Origin: Blastomyces gilchristii SLH14081
Taxonomy: Eukaryota > Ascomycota > Eurotiomycetes > Onygenales > Ajellomycetaceae
DNA length: 64,000 nt
Reading direction: 5' to 3'
Assembly (NCBI RefSeq): GCF_000003855.2
Contig: NW_003101666.1
Span: forward strand, 31,934-95,933
The notes under the pieces were generated by a model. That model had not been told where the DNA came from. It searched no databases and was given only the letters and a program-made list of their open reading frames with translations. Positions 37,004-48,618 of this stretch are shown piece by piece. The position numbers and the translations under genes are program-made. Every line of letters begins with the position of its first letter. The stretch's first letter is position 1.

Positions 37004-40000
37004 TTAGCTCTCTCTCTTCAGAAGTGATATAGAGTCACAGATATATAGTTCTTATTAATCAAGAGCTGCAGTCTTGAATAACACAGAGCTCAGAGTTCAG
37101 ATCAGACAATCATAGCTAACTCATTTCATAAGATATTATCAGCTGTGGCTGTGAAATCTCTTATTAAGAATATCTTCAATCTCTTATTCAAGTTTGTTAT
37201 CTTCTTCTATGATTTCTAACAGCTGTTAATCAGAAGTTAGTTAAGAAGAGAATAGATTAATGATAACACAGTGAAGTAAGCTTATATAAAAGACATTATA
37301 AATCTCTGATAATATATCAAGATAGTAGTTATAACTGTCTAGAACTTTTATCACTTTATACTTTATATAATGATAATTCAGTGTGTAAGATAAGTATATA
37401 ATCTGTATATTCTTAAGATTTAATCATATCAGATCTTCTATCTTATATTACTCAGCAGAATCTCAGTGAATATTGATTCAGTTCTCTTGATCTTATTTAA
37501 CACTTATTATGAAGACTTCTGTTCAGTCATAGATATCTTGAAACTTTATTACTATATTATCAGTGATCTGAATTGAACTGTGAAGATTCAGTATGAACTG
37601 TATAATCTCTAGAAGATTTAACACTTTCATGTAATAACTATATATAAGAAAGAACAGACTTATATCTGTTAAGATAGCATCTTAATTATTAATAGTAATC
37701 TCTGTATATAGAAGAAGATTATATTAATTATCTTATAAATAATTACAGAACTTATAAAGATAATTCTTTACAGTCTGAATTATTCATTCTAATACATTAT
37801 CAGTCTCAGAGTGATAGACAGTTGATAAATAGTATATAATTTTAAAAACTTGACAGATTCTTATTCAGAGAGTGCTCATAAATTAATAACTCTGATTTAA
37901 TATTATAGATCTCAGTAATTTATGCATCTAATAGAACAGACTCTGTAGAAAGACTTTAATAACTGATTCAGTATTTATCTTATTATAAGATTTCAATATT
38001 ATATCTTTATTTAATCAGTTCATGATAATCAGAACATTCTTATAATTCTTACTCTTAAAGAGATTAATAGCAAAGTTAATTACTATATCTTATCAGATTC
38101 TATTAGAGATATTAAGTGATTTCAGTAAATCTTTTCTACAGTTCTTTTATAAAATGATGAAAGAATAATAGTTGCAGTTTCAAATGAAATATCTGATACT
38201 GTTTAATATTTCAGATCAGTAGAACTCTTGAGAGATCATTCAGTATAATTGTTTATAATCTGAGTGACTGATTATATACAAATCATGCATCTCTTGCATT
38301 ATCTGAGTGTGTAAGAATTCAGAGTAAGAGACTTAATATTATTCATAAAACTGTAGAGTGTTATTATCATTGATTGAGTATTCTGAGATGTCAGTTCTTA
38401 TATATAGTTCTGAGAGGAATTGAGATGCTTCTTGACACACTGCTTTGATAAGTGCTTGAAGAAGTTCATCAGTTTGAGCTGTTACATATTATAATTCATT
38501 CAGTGTAGGTTCAGAAGAAGTTGAGATATCAGTATCAGTATCAGTATTAATATCAGTGTCAGTGTTAATGACAGTTTGAAGAGAGAGTGTTCTAATTAAA
38601 GAAGTGTATATAGTGTTATAAATTGTTTCATCTTGATTAACTAATATCTTCAGATCTAGAAGCTGATATTCTCAATTTATTCAACAGATATCTGTTACAT
38701 TGAAAGACATATCTTACTCTTATTATGAAAGAGTATCTGTCATTGAGTTCTAGCTCTCAGAACAGTAGTGTATTATAAAATAAAAGCAGCTTAAGAACTC
38801 AGATCATTGTATCTGTTATTCAGTGAGTTTACAGATAGTTATAAAGTACTTGAAATTCTTATAATCTGTGATTATCTCAAATTCAGAGACACTTCAGAGT
38901 TCAGAGTCTCATTCTTCTAGATAATGTATAATTGTAAAAAGTTTCTTATCATAGATCTCATAGTTGCATTCAGTAAGACTCAGTTTCTTAGACATGAAGA
39001 TATATAATTATAAGATATCTTCATTATCATATTATAATATAGCTTTCTCTGTAATATAGTCAGAGAAGTCAGCTTCAACAACTATTTCATAATCAGAATT
39101 AAATATCATTAGTAGAGAGATATTAATGAACATCTTCTTTATCTGTATAAATACAGCTTCAGTGTTTACTGATCACTGAAATACTGAGTTCTTTCTGATA
39201 AGTTCTGTAAATGATCTTATAATATCTAAGAAGTTTTGTATAAATCACTGATAGAAGTTAGCAAATTCAATGAAGCTTTGTATATCTTTCACAGTATATG
39301 AAGCTTCTCATTCAAGAATAATGAAGACTTTCTCAGAATTCATTCAAATTCTCTTATCAGCTTCTATAATAAAATCTAGATATTTAGTACTCTTGACTTC
39401 AAAGTTATACTTATCAATATCTATTGATAGTTCTGCTTCTTATAATCATTGTAATACTCTTCATACATGTTCTTAATGTTCTTTTCTGAACTTATTAGTG
39501 AAGATGAGAATGTTATTGAGATATGCAGATACAAATTTATCAAGAAAATTCTGAAGTGCTCAGTTAATATACTTCTGAAATATACTGAGAGTATTAATTA
39601 GTTCAAAGAGTGTAACTATTCATTCAAAGAGATTATAATATGTTCAGAATACTGTAAGTTATTCATCTTCTTCAGTAATATGAATTTTATTAAATGTGAT
39701 AATAATATTTAATTTTATAAATCATTGAGCTTGTCTGATGCAAGCTAGAGTTTCATTGATAAGAGATAAAGAATAACAGTTCTTCTTGATTAATCTGTTC
39801 AATTCTCAATAGTTTACACAGAATTGAAGTTCTTCATCTGATTTCTTTGCAAAGAGAATAGAAGCTGTAGTGAAAGAGTTGCTAACATGTATAAATTTCT
39901 TATTCAATAGATCATTGAGTGTCTTCTGAAGAAGAAGAAGTTCATCTTGAGACATATTATAAAGAGAGTTTTATAATGACTTGAGATTCTTATCATTCTT

Positions 40001-40899
40001 CTTTTCTAACTTGATATTGTGATCTACTTCTAAGTCTTATAAAAGAGATATATTTATAATATTATCTTGTCAGAAGACATCTAGATATTCATGATATTAT
40101 TAAGAGAGTTTTGTATGAGAATCTGTTATTATTAGACTGGCCGGCGGGACCATGAATTTCACATTTGATCCCATTTGATCTGGTCTCATACATTTCTTGA
40201 CGTGAGTCCCACCAGGACCAAGTCTCAAAAAAATCTGAAAATGAACCATTTCTGAGAGAAATGATGTGAAAAATGACCAGATTTAATTCAAGAACAGTGA
40301 AATGAGAGTAATTTCTCAGAATAAACTGTGAAAGATGATCATTCTTTCAAAATCAGAATGAGACTGAGACTGAAGATCAAAATCAGTCTTATTCAGTTCA
40401 TTCAGTGATTGCTTATATAATCAGAATTTGGTAATGATTATTGATAACACTCATGAAACAACTAAATACATTCTTGTACAAGTTTATTCTTCACTTTCTC
40501 ATGAAAACTACACTTCTCTGATATACTGTGATCAGAGGTATTAAACTGTCTGATAATTTCATGTTTTATAATCATGAGTTTCTTGATTGTTTCTCCTTGT
40601 AATTGTCTCTGATGATAGTGACAAATATCTTGACTTGAGTTGAACTTTCACTTCATTCTCACCTCTGTCAATGAAATTGTCAGAATATCACATGTCATCA
40701 GTGTAACAGTTGAATATGTACTCTCAACAATTTTTCATAACTCTAGAATTGATTTAGTGTGTAAATTCATTGAATTATCTTGAAGATAGCAGTCAAATTC
40801 AGTTTTATAAGCATGTAGTTTTGCCTGATTTTCAGTTATAATCAATGTATGCAAGTTCTGTTTCAAAGTTAGTATTATAGTTCTATATGATATGAAGTG

Positions 40900-42050
40900 T
40901 TATCAAAGATCATTACTTACTAGAGAATTGTATTTCACTGTCTTCATATCTTGAACATCTACTCATTCAAATCTCTGATAGTTGATATTGTAGTAGTCTC
41001 AGACTAATTTAATATATGAGTCTCATTCCTTCTCTGTTCAATCTTGAGAAGTGTAGATATTAACTTGATAGAAGGAATTTAGTAGAGCTGCTATAGTATA
41101 GTACTCTGCAAAAGATTGTTCAGTTTTGCTGTAGTAATATGCCAGTTTATCTCTTATAGTAATAATAGCCTGCACTATAGTATTATCCCAGACTGAATTT
41201 CTTTTTGAGTGATTCAACTGCTTCTCAAGATAAGTAAATAAACTGTTATACACTTATCAGGCTGACTGCAGCATTGATGTATGAGTGATTGAGACTGTCT
41301 TTATTATCTTATAAAACTGAAACAGTAAATCAATCATATATTTCAACTGAGTTCACTTCATATCAGAAAGTTTCAATATCTGAATCTTTTCTCAATCAGA
41401 GTGTTGTACTCAATGATCAATTGTCTGACATAATTGAAGAGTCTGAACAGTCATTTCATATGTTGAACTTCACTGTGTTCTAACATTCTGTATCATATTC
41501 AGTGATGTGACTGATTTATTTATTTATTGAATATTATGAAATCATTATTATTGTTTAGAGAAGGTACAAATTGCATTAACAATGTTTCAAATCTGTGATA
41601 TTTAAATTATTAGTCAATCTATTCAAAATTAACAGTAGTATTATCAAAAAGTGTTATCAAAAAGCAATATTAAAAAGTGTTGTCAAAAAACATTATCTTT
41701 TGTAAAGTGAATGCAAAAGTTACTTGAGTAATCACTTTCATCTCATTCTCATTTCAAGAATCAGTCATCTCATTATTCTTTGTCTTGATGTTAAGATTCT
41801 TTATCAGTGTTTGTATTACAAGTTAAATCACATGAGCAATGCAGAGAATATAACCTTGTTTATTATTTCAGGAATGCAAAGTCAATTTTTGCTTCAAGCT
41901 CTTCATCATAGTGTAGTTATTCACAGCATTATCAGTTGTAATTGTAAGAAGACTGAGACTAATATCTCAATAGTCATTTTTAATCACAGTCATTAATATC
42001 TCTGTTATATAATTCTCAGTATGACTACTGATCAATGATTCAAATCTAAT
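40900..42050 (-). pseudogene. Decayed hAT transposase, C-terminal half
   Basis: Minus-strand translation shows hAT landmarks. Near 41990-41750 there is NAVNNYTMM...LCIAHVI, the region with a catalytic acidic residue and the cysteine-histidine pair before the insertion domain. Near 41330-41250 comes FYKIIKTVSITHTSMLQSA, and 41253-41038 is an open fragment with KLAYYYSKTEQSFAEYYTI and ALLNSFYQVN. The frame continues past a stop at the expected Trp to YIKLV...DYYNINYQRFE near 40960. Stops fall at typical Trp and Arg positions. The N-terminal zinc-finger part, toward 42900, is not readable. Confidence 0.85.
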
Positions 42051-43390
42051 TAATATCTCTTAATAAGTTCAGTTCTCATCAATATAATAACATGTAACTC
42101 TTATAAATGTAAGATTATTTATACTAGTTCATGCATTCACTGTGAGAGACACTCTTCAATGATTCTTCAACTCTGATTCTAGATGTTGTATATTGACTTT
42201 GTAGTGTATCTTGAGATTGAACTGAAGACAGAATCAATGTGAAATATGAAGATTTGAATTAAGTATTTGAAGAAGTGTTCAGAATTTGAGGTTTTCAATT
42301 GATTGAAGAGAAAGATTCAGAGATATACATATGTGAAGTAATTGTTCACAGAAGTTATCAGATGAGAGTTATGAAATCAGAGTACTAATATATGATTATT
42401 TTCACATGATTTTCTTCAAATTAGAAAGTTAGTGTTATCAAAAATTGTTATCTGATAGAGTAACTTATCAGCTCAGTAGTAATTTTCTGATTATTTTTCT
42501 TTTATTATCTGCATTCTGATGACTTCAGATATCAGAAAATTTCTTCAGAGTCATGATCAGTTTATGATGAATGTTTCTGAATAAAGTTACAGTGATTGTA
42601 GTAGAGAGATAACTCTTCAGTAATCTGCAATGCAATCTGTTAATAATTATTTCATAGTTCATCTCAGTGTTTGTGTTGAGTTTTTCATAAATTTTGTAAC
42701 CTGAAATCAGATATGAAGAATGAAGTGATTATTCATTATGATTGAAAGAGAGTATTCTGTATTGAATTGTAAATAATATAGACTTTGTGATTCACAGTGA
42801 TTTCTTGAAGAGTTTGTGAATCTTCAATAGAAGTAAAAGAAGTGAAAGAAGTGAATTCAGAAGATATGATAATAATTTGAGAAAGATAACAATTTATTTT
42901 CAATAACTGATCACTGATGTGTGTAAGAAGAATTTAATATAAGAGAAAATAATCTTGTTTTCTTAGCTTAGTTATAATTTTAGTACTAACTCAGATTAAA
43001 TATTATCAATGTATAAAAAGTAAATAAACAATCTTGATTAGTCTCTGTCATATTTCTTAAATATATTAATATTGTGAAAGAGAGTGTTATCCAATTACAT
43101 TATCAGATAGATATTATTAAAAATATATTAATATTGTAAATATCAGGTGTTGAAAAAATGTTGATACTTATACATTATAGTGATTTGTGAATCATGATAG
43201 TTAAATATATATATATATATATATATTATTCCTGACTTGATTACAACTTGTACAATAATTTTTAAAAACTCAAAATTAATTTCAATTATTAATAATTATG
43301 AACTTATAACTAACTAATATAAAAAGAAAAAAACTTTTTCTACTCATTATCTTTCTGCTCTTTCTCATTCTTCTTATTATTCTTTATAAT

Positions 43391-44130
43391 TCACTTCTTA
43401 TTCTTCTTCTTCTTCTTCTTCTCCTCATCTGAGATGATAATCATCTTAAAATCTCTCTTCACTGTCTTCTCAGAGAAGGGTTCTCACTGCTCTCTCTCAG
43501 CCAGGTCAACCTGCATCTCAAAATCCTGCATTTTCTGATCTGCTGTCTCAGGTTCCATCTCAGTGATAAGTAGATTAACATACTCAGAGAGCAGAGCTGT
43601 CTTCTCAATGATCTGAATCATGAAGTGCATTCAAGACCTGAACAAGGCCTCAATTCTCTTCTTCTCTGTCAGCTTCTGCTAATCAATTAGAGAACAGAAG
43701 CATTATCAAAAATTATTATCTCTCAATAAATAAAAAACTTATCAGTTTTGACTTCTTTATCTCCTGCTTCAACACTCTCTTAATCTTCTTCTATCACTGC
43801 TTATTTACAGTAATACTCTTCTTCTCTCTCTCTCTCTTCATCTTGATCTTAAATCATTCTCAGAACTTCTTCTGATTTCACTACTACTGCATGAGACTCT
43901 TCACTGTCTTCTTCTTTAATCTCTCACAGATAATGTCATTCACATTATTTCTATACTTAGTTCAGTCTAAATCTATCAGAAGTATTACTTAAAATCATTA
44001 TTATTCTACTCTCTTACAGAGCCTCTTCAAGGCATTATAATATATCTTACAATTTGTCTCTTCTCACTTGAACATCTTCTTCTTCTCTTTCTTCAATCTG
44101 TGACAGTGCTCATGCGCCTTGATAGTCTGC
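43391..44130 (-). pseudogene. Second decayed ORF inside the hAT element, function unknown
   Basis: Below about 43680 the minus-strand frame reads well through two TGA codons: LTEKKRIEALFRS, then MHFMIQIIEKTALLSEYVN and KMQDFEMQVDLAEREQ, ending in a lysine run and a stop at 43391-43393. Upstream fragments (KAHEHCHRLKKEKKKMFK and NDIICERLKKKTVKSLM) look like the same protein. A ...ttgattag sequence near 43680 could be a splice acceptor. The content is highly charged and helical, consistent with a coiled-coil or nuclear protein. I do not recognise a family. It may be an accessory protein of this hAT lineage or a captured gene. Confidence 0.5.
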
Positions 44131-44214
44131 AGAACTGCAGAATATTTGAAGAGAGATAACATGATTGATTTCAGTAAGTGTTAAAGAGAAGTGAAGGCAG
44201 AAGAGATAATCAGA

Positions 44215-44315
44215 AATAATATAATAATGATAATAATAATGATAGTGATGATAATAATGATGATGATGATAGTGATGATGATAATAATGATGATGATAAT
44301 AATAATAATGATGAA
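44215..44315. repeat. Imperfect trinucleotide repeat (gat/aat)
   Basis: About 100 bp of gat and aat triplets lie inside the hAT element. On the plus strand one frame gives only Asp, Asn and Ser; on the minus strand another gives His and Tyr. An apparent open frame at 44110-44328 is a product of this repeat. It could once have coded an acidic tract. Confidence 0.8.
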
Positions 44316-44789
44316 AGAGAGAGTGCATTGAAATATATTACTGACTTATCAAATATAAAGAGACTTAAAGAAAATATTAACAGCTTTCAGCAATGTACAG
44401 AAACAGCTACAGTGTTGCATAGCAATATTATCTTTATTCAATGTATACACTGTTGATATTCTTTGTATGCAGTTATCATATAATCTGTATCAGAGATATA
44501 TGCAGAAAACAGATCTTTGTTGCTAGAATAAATGATTGCAGCAATTCTCTGTTTTTATATTATAAAGATAAGTTATTCTCATTTCTTTCTTCTCTCTTTT
44601 CTCTTCTTCAATCAATCACTAATTTCAAGCTGATATGAAAACTATTAAAACACTCTCAGAAACTCTCAAATTGAAGAGTATAGACTAATCAAATTTTAAA
44701 TACAGAAGAAATCAAATTATCTTCTATAGATTCAATTACTTATTCTCTCTCAAATAAAACAGCAGTCACATCCCTCTCTCTCTCAATCA

Positions 44790-44990
44790 AACAAAACATG
44801 GCCCGTGAAAAGTGAGTACCATGCCAGGTCATAATGATCAACATGGCCTCAGCACACAGGGCTGCATATGCACAGTGCATGCTGAACTGAGAGACTGTGT
44901 GAGTTGCAAATTAGCAGCAGCATCTCAGAGAGAGCTGTGCAGTGTGAGAAAGCCATAACTCTCAGTTACATGCACAGAGAGTGAATTATC
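44790..44990. other. Less-mutated patch inside the hAT element
   Basis: After a pyrimidine-rich stretch (about 44770-44790) there is atggcccgtgaaaag directly followed by gtgagtacc, an arrangement like a short first exon with a 5' splice donor. The next 150 bp has few mutations but no CpG. I could not find a following exon. It may be the start of a lost gene in the element or chance. Confidence 0.25.
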
Positions 44991-45409
44991 ACAGTAAGTG
45001 TATATACATTAAAGTAATACTTTTTGATAACACTCAGTCTCTGATATGATGAAAATAGAGTCTCTTCATGAGATTCATTTTTATCAGAAGTTAGAAAATC
45101 TTATATTTCTCAAGACTATCTTCACACACCTTGTCTGTGAAATTGATGAGAGAAATCATCAATTTCAGCATTCTATTCTTAATGTCATTCAAGTGACAGC
45201 AGAGTTCACTCTGATCATACTTTTTAAGTGTATATTTTCTAATTATTCACATTTATATAGATATATACTGATTATTTATTAGATAATGTTAAGACAATAG
45301 CTTATCACAGCTGTGTTACTCTCACTGTAAGAAATACACAGTTAATAATGAATATTATAAAGACTCTGAGAAGTGAGTATTTTGAAGATACTACAGCTCT
45401 GCAATCTTG

Positions 45410-45594
45410 ATTTTTTTTTATTTTTATTTTTTTTTTCTCTTTCTTTCTCTTTTTTTCTTTCTCTTTCTTTCTCTTTTTTTCTTTCTCTTCTTTTTTTCTT
45501 TCTCTTTTTTTTTTTTTTTTGTTGTGATTTTTTCTTGTTATTTTATTTTTTGTTTTTTTATTATTTTTTATATTTTATATTTTTTTTTTAATTA
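45410..45594. repeat. Pyrimidine (T/C) tract
   Basis: About 185 bp of almost pure T with tttctttctc blocks on the plus strand, inside the hAT element. Open frames here code only Phe, Leu and Ser and are not genes. Confidence 0.9.
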
Positions 45595-47938
45595 AAATAA
45601 TATCAATTATAATCTGTGTTCAGAAAAGTAATAATATTTAGTAACACTCTCTGTTGAATTTTCAATAAATGAGCACTATGTTATGATATTATGTAAGTGA
45701 GAAATGATTTCATAGTCTTATTTAATATCATTTTCAATAATGAGATTAGAATGAAAATGTGACTAAGAATTCAAACATATTCTTTATCTGAGACTAGATT
45801 TTTATTTGAAAAGTGAATCTGAGATCTTTAATATTTGAAATAACATGATTTGAAATCAATGTGATGAACATAAACCATGATCAGAAGTAATGCTTTTAGG
45901 CAACATAACAACTGTAAAGTTTGATCCTGGTCTCAGACACGGTCACATGATCAGTCTAGTTATTATAGTACAGAATAACTTCTCTAGAGCTTTCTTAATA
46001 TTGATCAGACTGATGAAATAGATTGTTATATAATTCTACTATCAGTGATCTTTTCAGTGACTTTCTTTTCAGAGTATTTCATAGATGTTGACAGAGATCT
46101 GTATCAGATTCATAGTCTTGTGAATGTTATCTTTATGAACTCTATCATTGTTAGGAAATATTAAGCTTCTGTTTTAAGTATTTAACAAGATGTCTTGTTC
46201 AGATAGTCAGACAAGTTCTAATATAAAATTATAATTGAGATTATTAACTTCATATATATAGACATCTTCATATTGATATTCTCTGACATCTATGTTCAAC
46301 TTCATTATGTAACAGATACAAATGTCTTTTAAGTCATTAAATTCTGTGAGAAGTCAGAGTTTTGATAAGAGAATATACTGAAGATTGTAACATCTTATAA
46401 CTGAAGATTTAATTATTGTATAATAATATAGATTACTATCTATCATAGCTTTTATATTATACATGTTATCAATCACAGTAGATATAAGAATTACATTCAT
46501 TGTCATTTTCTCTTCAAATTATTATCATCTGATCTCTTCAAGCTTCTGTTTGTGAATTTGAATAGAAGCTAATCTTTTTCCTGTTTCATCAGAGTATTCT
46601 CATAGTTATTTTCTAAATCTTTCTTCAATACAATATAATTAGCACAGACAGGTGTTGATTCATTCTTTAAGTGAGAAGATATATAGACTGATCAGCAGTT
46701 GAAAGCAATATGTTCTAATTAGTTACAGTTAATACACACTTCTCATTAATATTAATTAGCAACTTCTTCAGAAGTGATCTCAGAAACTCAGAAGTCTGTT
46801 CAGACAGCAGAGACTCTTACTTATATATAGATATTTAAGTCTACTCAGTTCATAACATCTGTATCATTATTGTTATTTCTCAGTGCAGATGTATAAGTGA
46901 CTAAGATGTGACATCTTCTATCACTGTTCTATATACTCTTGAGCTTGATAAGATGATCATTCAATGTTTAGAGTTGTACATAGAAATCTTTATAAGTCTG
47001 ATTTTTATCTATGCTTATAAGAGTCTGTAAGAGTTTAAAAGTTAATATCTTCTTAAGTATACTAATCTTCATTTAATTCTCTCAAGATTGATTATCTGCT
47101 TCTAGAATCTTGATATTGAAGTCAGAGATAAATATTATAAGAGAAGTGTTTCTCTATCAGATACTCTGTAATCAATCTAATACTTTCTATTATATGACAG
47201 TGTCTCAGAACAGAATATCAAGATATTTGATAATATTATCAGATGTTTATAATACTGATTCATACATGCTTTTATTTATGAATGAAACTTCTGTTTCACA
47301 TGATTTTTCAATTATTTATTGATATATCAATCTTGATTGATTAGTGAACTGATGACATCTTCATCTACACTCAGTTTTATAAGCATTTTCATTCTTCATG
47401 ATGAGTAGAGAGTGAGATTGAAAGTATTAAAATATATAGAAGTATTTAAGTATTCTTTTAATACTTTTATATTCAATTCTGTAGATGTTGAAATTGTATG
47501 AGTTTCTTATTAAGATAATTGTTAAATCTCTTCATATTAATATTATTGAGTTGCATGTATATCAGCTATTTATTATTATTATAATTTCAATATTGTTTAA
47601 AGTCACTGTGACACTGTATTTATACTTATATTTAAGAGTTCTTTCATATTATTGTTAGACATGATTATATTAATTATTAAATATGTAATTGTATAAATAT
47701 CTTATACATCTGTGTCAGAACTCTCAGATCTTTCACTGATATTCTCTTTATAAGATCTTATTCTCTTCATAAGATCTTGTTATAAGATCAGAGTAACTGA
47801 TAAGTAAGCTTCTATCTAGAGACTCAGTGTTCATTTAACTGATTAACTGTTTCTCTATTTCTTACATATTATTACATGTTCAGATATTTTCTCAATGAAT
47901 AATCATTTCTAATAAGAAGATAATAAACATTTTTCAAG

Positions 47939-48220
47939 TGTAAGAGATCTACACTGAATAGATCAGTATAATATATAGGTCTTATAATACAAAGTGAAAA
48001 ATGTTAAAGAAGGAAAAGAAAGAGAAAGTGTGAGAATTAGTAATCAGAGTGAATATTTATACATGTACACAGTGTGTACACAGTGAAGCTTCAGAGTGAA
48101 AGAATAGGAATTCTGTGAGTTTTTCAGCTGAGGATCAGCAACTGAGAATCGGAGCTTTCAGCGGAATCTGTGGAGTGTAATGGAATAGTCTATATAATTG
48201 ATCGGGCGCAGCCCGCCACA
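47939..48220 (-). repeat. 5' LTR of Gypsy family 1, copy 2
   Basis: The LTR is 282 bp, TG...CA. Its right-hand 70 bases (about 48150-48220) still hold several CpG and GG sites, as does the same part of the LTR at 4418-4706. The right flank starts tcagt, matching the left flank of the element. Confidence 0.92.
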
Positions 48221-48526
48221 TCAGTTGATTCTCACTTATGTCTTGATGATCTTAAATACAAAATTGTACAGTATTTGAGATATCATAGAGAAGCTGTGAT
48301 TGAATAACTGATTAATATGAAATAGAAGACATTGTTCTTCAGTATTTGTGAGATTCTGACAGTAAGCTGATGTTATCTCTGTTCTGAAGATCTGTTGATC
48401 TTTGAACTGCTGCATCAAGATAATACAATTGATTCTGAATTCCTTTACAACTGCAGCATATTTAGGAATCAATTGTTGATTCAATTGAGCAATTGCTTGC
48501 TCTATAATCACTTCATTGGGTGGCAT
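48221..48526 (-). pseudogene. N-terminus of a pogo-like (Fot1/DDE superfamily) transposase, cut by the Gypsy insertion
   Basis: The minus-strand frame starts with Met at 48524-48526 (MPPNEVIIEQAIAQLNQQL) and shows the paired helix-turn-helix DNA-binding region of pogo/CENP-B-type transposases: AIAQLNQQLIPKYAAVVKEF, then NLTNTEEQCLLFHINQL. It meets a stop after KIIKT, and the following codons (VRIN, then TGA) still fit the family up to the Gypsy target duplication at 48221-48225. The catalytic DDE part is not visible on the far side of the Gypsy element (36716 leftward). Mutation is lighter than in the Gypsy copies. Confidence 0.75.
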
Positions 48527-48618
48527 GGTGGGTGGTTGAAGTTGAAGAGTTGCAGGGATTCATGGAAAAAATAGCAGTTCGTTGGGTGGATGAGTTCGTT
48601 GGGTGGTGAGTCACGTTA
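48527..48618 (-). repeat. Probable terminal repeat and leader of the pogo-like element
   Basis: On the minus strand a TA dinucleotide (48618-48617) is followed by ACGTGACTCACC and two copies of CACCCAACGAACT about 15 bp apart. A short leader then runs to the transposase ATG at 48526. TA target sites and internally repeated terminal sequences are usual for pogo elements. The opposite end was not found, so the boundary is inferred. Confidence 0.4.

Larger units (their letters stand above)
40133..45958 (-). mobile_element. hAT DNA transposon (5.8 kb), nested in Gypsy copy 2
   Basis: Terminal sequences TAGACTGGCC and ...GATCAGTCTA are flanked by perfect 8-bp duplications gttattat (40125-40132 and 45959-45966). 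The related Gypsy copy at about 2402-2412 shows the uninterrupted site. The element codes a decayed hAT transposase on the minus strand (about 41000-42900) and a second decayed frame (43391 to about 44130). Two small elements at 18084 and 25975 share its ends, so this is the best candidate source family. Stops and CpG loss make this copy inactive. Confidence 0.92.
36722..48220 (-). mobile_element. Ty3/Gypsy retrotransposon, family 1, copy 2 (both LTRs, split by a nested hAT)
   Basis: Two 282-bp LTRs bound the element, and the flanks are identical 5-bp duplications tcagt (36717-36721 and 48221-48225), diagnostic of a single insertion. Without the 5826-bp hAT and its 8-bp duplication, the element is about 5.7 kb. 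The interior aligns with copy 1, for example 37700-40130 with 1-2410 and 45967-47938 with 2410-4417. It is coded on the minus strand, so the 5' LTR is the right one. All frames are broken by TGA and TAA codons. Confidence 0.93.

Noticed and set aside
44110..44328. A His/Tyr-rich 72-codon minus-strand frame
   Set aside because: It is generated by the gat/aat trinucleotide repeat.
45373..45595. Open frames of 62-72 codons rich in Phe and Leu
   Set aside because: They are read through a T/C tract and have simple-sequence composition only.
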